Assembly: GCF_007096635.1 (NCBI RefSeq) | Contig: NZ_VKAA01000017.1 | Span: 62,001-126,000, forward strand | Direction of reading: 5' to 3' | Source of the DNA: Mycolicibacterium sp. 018/SC-01/001 | Lineage (GTDB): Bacteria > Actinomycetota > Actinomycetes > Mycobacteriales > Mycobacteriaceae | Length of the DNA: 64,000 nt | Part shown: positions 59,103-64,000 of the stretch, in pieces | Position numbering within the stretch: the first letter of the stretch is position 1 | Layout: every line of letters starts with the position of its first letter | Program-made: the position numbers and the translations under genes | The notes under the pieces: model-generated | What the model was told of the DNA's origin: nothing | Database searches by the model: none | The model's input: the letters and a program-made list of their open reading frames with translations, nothing else

Positions 59103-59969
59103 TCAGGTCTGATCCAGCACCTCACCGCGACGGCGTTCTTCCCACAGCGCCATTCGCGTGCGCGCCGGCTCGCCGATCGCGTCCATCACCAGCGGGATGA
59201 GCAACTCGGTCAGCAGAAAGCCCGCCGACATGCTCTGGTAGACCGTGCCGACCGTGCTCGACGCCGCCAGGACCACCTCGGCGTCCGGCGCCACCGGGCA
59301 TGCCATGTCGTCGGTGATCAGCACCAGCGTCGCCCCGGCACGGTGGACGTCTGCGGCGAGATCGGCGGCGCTGCGGTGGTAGCGATGATAATCGAAGAGC
59401 ACCACCACATCTCGTCGGCTCAGATCCATCATCATGCCCAGATCGGTCCCCTTCGGGTCCGACAGCAGTCGCACGCCCGGCCGCAACTGCTCCAGATGGG
59501 CGGCCAGATAGACGGCGAGAAGGTGCGAGAACCGGCCGCCGTGGAGATGCAACGGCCGGGTGGTGTCGGCCATCAGGGCCACCGCGGTCTGCAGCATCGC
59601 CTCCGGGAGTTGCGCCAACGTCTGTTCGGCGCAGTCGTTCTGGGCTCGTGCCTGATGCAGCAGACGCTCGAGGTGGCTGCCCGCGGGCGGTGCATCGGCA
59701 AGTCGCGTCAGCGGACCGCTCGACTGCTTGGTGAGTTCGGCGCGCAGGGCCGCCTGCAGCCCGGCGAAGCCGTCGTAGCCCAGCGACTGCGCGAACCGCA
59801 GCACCGTCGGCGGGCTCACCTCGGCGCGTTCGGCGAGCCGGGCGGCACTGCTCAACCCCGCGCTGGGATAGTCGGCCAGCAGCGCTCGGCCCACCCGGCG
59901 TTCGGCGCGGCTGAGTCCGGCCAACGCCGCATTGGTGCGGAGTGCCACCGACTCGCTCTGTTCGGCCAT
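59103..59969 (-). CDS. RpiR/MurR family regulator
   Basis: A 288-aa regulator: an N-terminal HTH_6 domain (about 15-80; SRAERRVGRALLADYP, LAERAEVSPPTVLRFAQSLGYDGF) and a C-terminal SIS domain (about 120-270; LHLHGGRFSHLLAVYLAAHL, VVVLFDYHRYHRSAADLAADVHRAGATLVLITD). RpiR proteins sense phosphosugars or small phosphorylated metabolites. The ATG at 59969 is chosen over TTG 59978. It is five bases after the amidotransferase stop, so the two form an operon. It is the likely regulator of the divergent glutamine-synthetase-like operon and possibly the fusion gene. Confidence 0.86.
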   Translation of the reverse strand: MAEQSESVALRTNAALAGLSRAERRVGRALLADYPSAGLSSAARLAERAEVSPPTVLRFAQSLGYDGFAGLQAALRAELTKQSSGPLTRLADAPPAGSHLERLLHQARAQNDCAEQTLAQLPEAMLQTAVALMADTTRPLHLHGGRFSHLLAVYLAAHLEQLRPGVRLLSDPKGTDLGMMMDLSRRDVVVLFDYHRYHRSAADLAADVHRAGATLVLITDDMACPVAPDAEVVLAASSTVGTVYQSMSAGFLLTELLIPLVMDAIGEPARTRMALWEERRRGEVLDQT

Positions 59970-59974
59970 GTCTG

Positions 59975-60769
59975 TCAATCTGCCATGATGGGCCGCACCC
60001 GTATCGACTGATCGGCGAGTGCGATCTCCGCAATGCTCTCCGGCGGCAACGCTTCCCAGTTCAGATCGCCGAAGCCCGTGGAGCCGATGACCAGCGTTCC
60101 GTCGGCCGGACGCGCGAGCCGCAGCGAGAAGTAATCCTCGAGATGCTCGGCGGGGAGATCGGTCGCGCTGATCTCTTCGATGTCCTCGTCCAGCAACACA
60201 CTTCGCGCGTGCGCGTGCACGGCGACGAGCCGACCTTCGCCCAGCACCAGTGCGTTCAGGCTGGCGTCGGCATAGATGCGGCGCAGCTCGGCGACCGCTC
60301 GCCGGACCGCCTCGGTGAGATCGGGAGCGCTGCGCCGGTGTTGCCGGATGAGGGCGAAGTAGCGCTCGCTGTCGGTGGTGCCCCGCAGCGTCGAGGCCAT
60401 CGACGCGTCGAGTAGTTCATCGAGCGCTGGCATCGGTTTGATGGAGCCGTTGTGGGCCATCGCCAGCCCGTCGGCTGCGAACGGATGGGAGTTCTCCGGC
60501 CGGACCGCGAGCCCGTTGGTCGCCCAGCGCAGGTGGACCACCGACGCGCGCGCCGATTCTTTGACCGCCGTCCCGAACCGCGGATCGCCGATCGCACTGT
60601 CGGGGGAAACCTCCACGCGCGGAACGTCTTCGGGTTCGAGCATCGATGCCACGCCCCAGCCGTCACCGTGGATCTTGGTCAGGGCGAGGAAGTCCGCGAG
60701 CACACCGTCACCGACGGTGTCGGCGACCGATGTCGGTTCGGCGGACACCACACCCAACAGCCGACACAT
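59975..60769 (-). CDS. Class II glutamine amidotransferase
   Basis: A 264-aa Ntn-hydrolase. The ATG at 60769 makes Cys2 (MCRLLG) the N-terminal nucleophile after Met removal; longer starts would bury it. GDGWGVAS, HLRWATNG, NSHPFAADG, MAHNGSI and a late STGFGDLNW follow the EgtC/YafJ pattern. It hydrolyses gamma-glutamyl bonds, releasing glutamate or passing on ammonia. Next to a glutamine-synthetase-like ligase, it could remove gamma-glutamyl groups from catabolic intermediates. It is divergent from that ligase with an operator-like repeat between. Confidence 0.87.
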   Translation of the reverse strand: MCRLLGVVSAEPTSVADTVGDGVLADFLALTKIHGDGWGVASMLEPEDVPRVEVSPDSAIGDPRFGTAVKESARASVVHLRWATNGLAVRPENSHPFAADGLAMAHNGSIKPMPALDELLDASMASTLRGTTDSERYFALIRQHRRSAPDLTEAVRRAVAELRRIYADASLNALVLGEGRLVAVHAHARSVLLDEDIEEISATDLPAEHLEDYFSLRLARPADGTLVIGSTGFGDLNWEALPPESIAEIALADQSIRVRPIMAD

Positions 60770-60810
60770 CCGCATCCCCTTCGTTGGAACGGCCCAATCT
60801 AATGAATCGA

Positions 60811-60850
60811 TCATAAACAGAGAAAATTAAAGACTCTGAAACATTTATGA
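60811..60850. promoter_or_regulatory. Interrupted inverted repeat, probable operator
   Basis: TCATAAACAGAG (60811-60822) is matched by CTCTG (60834-60838) and TTTATGA (60844-60850): nested arms CAGAG/CTCTG and TCATAAA/TTTATGA. The stretch is strikingly AT-rich for this DNA and sits between the divergent amidotransferase-RpiR and ligase-permease operons. Confidence 0.6.
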
Positions 60851-60852
60851 CA

Positions 60853-60858
60853 TAGCGT
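60853..60858 (+). promoter_or_regulatory. -10 element upstream of glutamine-synthetase-like gene
   Basis: TAGCGT, the same hexamer as before 42387 and 50406, directly after the inverted repeat. It predicts transcription start near 60865 and a leader of about 40 bases to the ATG at 60905. Confidence 0.4.
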
Positions 60859-60904
60859 GAACGCGACCGCTCAGCCCCGAGGAAGTTCGAGGAGTTCATC
60901 GCCC

Positions 60905-62233
60905 ATGGGAGACGCCGACGTGCCCGCCGCCGCCAGCATCCTGCGCGAGGAGGGCGTCGCACTCATCGCGGGCTCGGTGACCGACCTTGCGGGTGTGACG
61001 AGAGCCAAGTACGTCCCGGTGGCGCGACTGGAGGCCTTCGCGCGGTCCGGCATGGGTGTGTCCCCGTCATGGAGCGTGTTCTGCGTCGACAGCGGTATCG
61101 CGTTCACGCCTCGGATCGGCGTGGCCGGAGACCTCCGCATCCGGATCGACCCGGCGGATCTGCGCGTCGTCGAGTCCGGCGTGGCCTGGGCGCCCGGCGT
61201 GCTCACCGATCAACACGGTCAGCCGGCGCCGCTGTGCACCCGGACCCTGCTCATGGCGGCCGAACGTGCCGCCGCCCAGTGCGGCATCCAGGTCCGGATG
61301 GGTGCCGAACTGGAGTGCACGATGCTGGCCGCCGATACCGGGCCGGCGACCGCCGAGCCGTGGTCGCCCTACGGGATCAGAACCTCCCTGCACCGGTCGG
61401 AGTTCCTGGTCGATCTCGCGGTGAGCGCGCAGCGCGCCGGCTTGTCGGTCGAACAGCTGCACACCGAGTACGGCCACGACCAACTCGAGATGTCGCTCGC
61501 GCCGGACACTCCGACAGCCGCGGCGGATGCCGTCATCCTGGCGCGGATCGTGCTCAGCCGTGTCGCCGCACGTCACGGCCTCCGGATCTCGTTCTCCCCG
61601 GTGCCCTTCGACGGTGCGGCGGGCAACGGAGCTCACCTGCACCTGTCCCTCGCCGACGAGCAGGGCCCACTGCTGTCCGGCGGTACCGGCCCCCACGGCA
61701 TGCGCGATGGCGGCGGGCACGCCATCGCCGGCGTCCTCGACACCCTGCCGGACCTGATCGGCGTCTACGCCGGGTCGGTCGCCTCTGCGCTGCGGCTGAA
61801 GCCCGGGAACTGGGCGGGCGCCACTGCCTGCTGGGGTCTCGAGAACCGGGAAGCCGCAGTACGTTTCGTGGCGGCGACGCCGGGCAGCCCGCACGGGGCC
61901 AACATCGAACTCAAGCTCATCGACCCGAGCGCCAACCCCTACCTGGCCGCCGCGGTCTTTCTCTCCAGCGCGCTGCGCGGTATCGACCGCGCACTCGAGT
62001 TGCCCCGGGAGATTCCGGAGAACCCGGCCCAGTCCGCAATCCGGACTCCCCCGCTGCCTCTGGCCCAGCGCGATGCGCTGGATGCGTTGGAGAGCTCGGC
62101 GGTCGCGGCCGAGCTGCTCGGCGCCGATCTCGTGGAAGCCCTGGTGGCCGTGCGGCGATATGAACAGAAGACCTACGGAGACCTGCCCCCCGCACAGATC
62201 TGCGATGCCGTCCGGCTCGCCTGGACCTGCTGA
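60905..62233 (+). CDS. Glutamine-synthetase-family ligase (gamma-glutamylpolyamine/ethanolamide type)
   Basis: A 442-aa glutamine synthetase-fold enzyme. VTDLAGVTRAKYVP opens the N-terminal beta-grasp; catalytic segments include MGAELECTML, YGHDQLEMSLAP, GNGAHLHLSL, and ENREAAVRFV. It lacks the length and adenylylation loop of GlnA1 and resembles GlnA3/GlnA4-type ligases that join glutamate to polyamines or ethanolamine with ATP. The ATG at 60905 has GAGGAG upstream; a GTG 16 codons earlier is possible. It leads the ligase / APC permease / aminotransferase operon and pairs with the divergent amidotransferase. Confidence 0.86.
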   Translation: MGDADVPAAASILREEGVALIAGSVTDLAGVTRAKYVPVARLEAFARSGMGVSPSWSVFCVDSGIAFTPRIGVAGDLRIRIDPADLRVVESGVAWAPGVLTDQHGQPAPLCTRTLLMAAERAAAQCGIQVRMGAELECTMLAADTGPATAEPWSPYGIRTSLHRSEFLVDLAVSAQRAGLSVEQLHTEYGHDQLEMSLAPDTPTAAADAVILARIVLSRVAARHGLRISFSPVPFDGAAGNGAHLHLSLADEQGPLLSGGTGPHGMRDGGGHAIAGVLDTLPDLIGVYAGSVASALRLKPGNWAGATACWGLENREAAVRFVAATPGSPHGANIELKLIDPSANPYLAAAVFLSSALRGIDRALELPREIPENPAQSAIRTPPLPLAQRDALDALESSAVAAELLGADLVEALVAVRRYEQKTYGDLPPAQICDAVRLAWTC

Positions 62234-62249
62234 GATGAAGGAGACGCCC

Positions 62250-63767
62250 GTGACCGCAGGACCATCGGATACCCCCGATCAGATCCCGCACCGCCGGCTA
62301 CCGTTCTGGGTCGCCCTCGCGCTGTCCGTGGCGCTGGTCGGACCCACATTGGCGATGTCGGGCAACGGCCAGGGGCTGATCGGCACCGTGGGCAAGTCCA
62401 TCCCGCTGGTGTTCCTCATCGGACTGGTCGGGGTGTCCCTCGTCGGCTACAGCTTCGTGCGGCTGACGCGCCACCTCAACCATGCCGGCTCCGCCTACGG
62501 GCTGGTGGGCGGCACCATCGGGCCCCGCACCGGTTTCTTCTCCGGGTTCGCGATGCTGGGTGCGTACTGGGGATTCTCCATCGGAACGCTCGCTCTCACA
62601 GCGGCGTTCGTGAACTCGTTCATCGCCGCACTGCAACCCGGCAACGACAATCCGTACCAGGTGCCGTGGCTGGTCATCGTCGTCATCGGCGCCGTCATCT
62701 CGTTCGTGCTGTCCGGCCGCGACATCCAACTGCTCGCCAAGATCCTGCTCGCCATCGAAGGCATCGGAATCCTGGCCATGGTGGTGCTGGTCGTGGCCAT
62801 CTTCGCCCAGGGCGGGGCGCCGTCGACGGGCATCGACTTCTCGGTGTTCTCCTTCTCCGGCGGTGACGTCTCAGGGTCGGCGGTGCTCGCCGGCGTGGTG
62901 GCGGCGTTCCTGTCGTGGGCCGGCTTCGAAGCCTGCGCCTCCATGGGCGAGGAGACCGACGACCCGAAACGCAACATCCCGCGCGCCCTGGCCGGGACGC
63001 TGATCCTCACCGGGGTGCTCTTCGTCGTCGTGATGTTCGCCCAGGTCGTCGGATTCGGCACCGACGCAGCAGGATTGGAAGCGTTCCAGAGCTCGGGCAA
63101 CACGCTCGGCGACCTCGGCGGCACGTACATCGGCCAGTGGTTCTCCCTCGTCATCATCTTCACCGCGATCGTCTCGGCGTTCGGCTGCCACCTCGCCACG
63201 TCGGCGACCTCGGGTCGGATGCTCTACGCCTTCGGCCGCGACGGATTCGGCCCGAAAGCGTTGGCGCACATCCACGCCGACACCGGCGGGCCCCGCCGCG
63301 CGACCTGGCTCGTCGTCGTCGTCGCGCTCGTCGTCGACCTGGTGTGCGGGGCCACCGGTTGGCCCGACATGGGCACCGGCAACGATGCGATCGACGCGTA
63401 CTTCCTGTTCGCGGTCGCCGGCTCGGTGTGTCTGATGGTGTGCTATCTGCTCGTCGAGATCGCCGCGGCCTACTTCGTCGCAGCGCCGAAGTTCCTGCGC
63501 GTGCACAACGGCACCGGCAAGGTCCCCGGCATCGTGCTGCCGCTGCTGGGCGCGTTGGTGATCGTCACCGTGCTCTGGTTCAACGTCAAGGACGCCGAGA
63601 CGTGGTCGGCGGCTCCGCTGCTGGGGCTCTACTGGTGTGTGCTCGGGTTGGTCATCGCCGTCGCGCTGTCGGGCATCGCCAAGCGTGTCGGTGAATCGCT
63701 GGCGCTGGAGCTCGACCTGGGCTCGGAGAGCGCACCGCGCAACGCCGATCCGACCCGTTCGGCGTGA
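62250..63767 (+). CDS. APC family permease
   Basis: A 505-aa membrane protein with about 12 helices. ALSVALVGPTLAMSGNGQG, the GSAYGLVGGTIGPRTGFFSGF loop, FLSWAGFEACASMGEETDDPKRNIPRAL (the conserved APC loop after helix 6), and LATSATSGRMLYAFGRDGFGP mark an amino-acid/polyamine/organocation transporter. It should import the substrate of the adjacent ligase. GTG at 62250 has GAAGGAG six bases upstream; ATG at 62235 is the alternative. Its stop overlaps the next gene (GTGA at 63764-63767). Confidence 0.87.
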   Translation: MTAGPSDTPDQIPHRRLPFWVALALSVALVGPTLAMSGNGQGLIGTVGKSIPLVFLIGLVGVSLVGYSFVRLTRHLNHAGSAYGLVGGTIGPRTGFFSGFAMLGAYWGFSIGTLALTAAFVNSFIAALQPGNDNPYQVPWLVIVVIGAVISFVLSGRDIQLLAKILLAIEGIGILAMVVLVVAIFAQGGAPSTGIDFSVFSFSGGDVSGSAVLAGVVAAFLSWAGFEACASMGEETDDPKRNIPRALAGTLILTGVLFVVVMFAQVVGFGTDAAGLEAFQSSGNTLGDLGGTYIGQWFSLVIIFTAIVSAFGCHLATSATSGRMLYAFGRDGFGPKALAHIHADTGGPRRATWLVVVVALVVDLVCGATGWPDMGTGNDAIDAYFLFAVAGSVCLMVCYLLVEIAAAYFVAAPKFLRVHNGTGKVPGIVLPLLGALVIVTVLWFNVKDAETWSAAPLLGLYWCVLGLVIAVALSGIAKRVGESLALELDLGSESAPRNADPTRSA

Positions 63768-64000
63768 GCACGCTCTACGCCCGCGACGACGCGGCCATCG
63801 CCGGCATTGAGAAGCTGCGCTTCTTCCCGCTCGAAGTCGAGACCGGCCATGGTTGCACGCTCGTCAGCCCCGACGGCCGCGAACTCCTCGACCTGTCGGC
63901 GACGTGGACGGCGTCCGGTCTGGGGCACGGCCACCCGGCGATCGTGGAGGCGGTCAGTCGTGCGATTCGGACGGCCCCCGGATCGGGCGGCCTGTCGGCG
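63764..64000 (+). CDS. Class III aminotransferase, N-terminal part (cut by window end)
   Basis: The 79 codons present show KLRFFPLEVETGHGCTLVSPDG, then LDLSATWTASGLGHGHPAIVEAVSRAI, the standard N terminus of PLP-dependent class III aminotransferases (GABA, polyamine or omega-amino acid type). The GTG overlaps the permease stop, so it is in the same operon. The catalytic Lys lies outside the window. Together with the ligase, it suggests transamination of an amine or gamma-glutamylated amine. Confidence 0.8.
   Translation, partial: MSTLYARDDAAIAGIEKLRFFPLEVETGHGCTLVSPDGRELLDLSATWTASGLGHGHPAIVEAVSRAIRTAPGSGGLSA

Noticed and set aside
1..64000. CRISPR arrays, insertion sequences, tRNA genes, phage or toxin-antitoxin systems
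   Set aside because: I saw no regularly spaced repeats, no transposase or integrase motifs, no cloverleaf-type sequences and no recognisable defence genes.

Overview
The window is high-GC actinobacterial DNA, dense with coding sequence and rich in GTG starts, 1-4 nt overlapping starts and stops, and apparently leaderless promoters. The gene set includes F420/luciferase-type oxidoreductases, many short-chain dehydrogenases (SDR), an HtrA/PepD-like protease, a PknE/PknH-type receptor kinase and FAD amine oxidases. Together these point to an environmental, rapidly growing Mycobacterium (Mycolicibacterium-type). I see no tRNA, rRNA, insertion sequence, phage gene, CRISPR array or riboswitch. This is chromosomal accessory catabolic territory.

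Region 1 (1-17.8 kb) looks like one regulated catabolic locus. It holds two SDRs and a thioesterase divergent from a Baeyer-Villiger monooxygenase, then two LuxR-type regulators (an atypical receiver protein and a 777-aa ATPase-LuxR). An SDR / NAD(P)H oxidoreductase / imine-reductase-like operon follows, then a minus-strand series of amino-acid-type permease, amidohydrolase, two FAD amine oxidases and an acyl-CoA ligase, and finally two NTF2-like proteins. A GC-rich motif close to WTCCCCC-N4-GGG recurs in five promoter regions of this block and probably marks one regulon for an amine-containing substrate.

Region 2 (17.8-32.3 kb) holds several small regulator-plus-enzyme modules: a GlxA-type AraC regulator with a metallo-hydrolase, an SDR and an F420 enzyme; a TetR regulator flanked by an epoxide-hydrolase-like enzyme and MFS exporter on one side and a haloacetate-dehalogenase-like enzyme and GMC oxidoreductase on the other; an XRE-cupin regulator with a BenE-type transporter; a MatC-like permease; and a quinone oxidoreductase with another TetR.

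Region 3 (32.3-54 kb) is more housekeeping or mixed. It has a 923-aa LuxR-ATPase, a cAMP-phosphodiesterase-like enzyme, alpha/beta hydrolases, a lipase, VOC proteins, two small proteins, a GAF-EAL c-di-GMP phosphodiesterase, a beta-lactamase-fold esterase, ThiD, a PepD-like protease, a zinc alcohol dehydrogenase, an SRPBCC protein, an FKBP lipoprotein and a transmembrane Ser/Thr kinase.

Region 4 (54-64 kb) is an amine-assimilation locus: a TetR-controlled amidase with a leaderless upstream ORF, a kinase-like/class III aminotransferase fusion, an RpiR regulator, a class II glutamine amidotransferase, a glutamine-synthetase-like ligase, an APC permease and a second class III aminotransferase cut by the window end. 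This resembles gamma-glutamylated polyamine or ethanolamine catabolism.

Most functions are family-level assignments made from motifs seen in the translations. No database search was possible.
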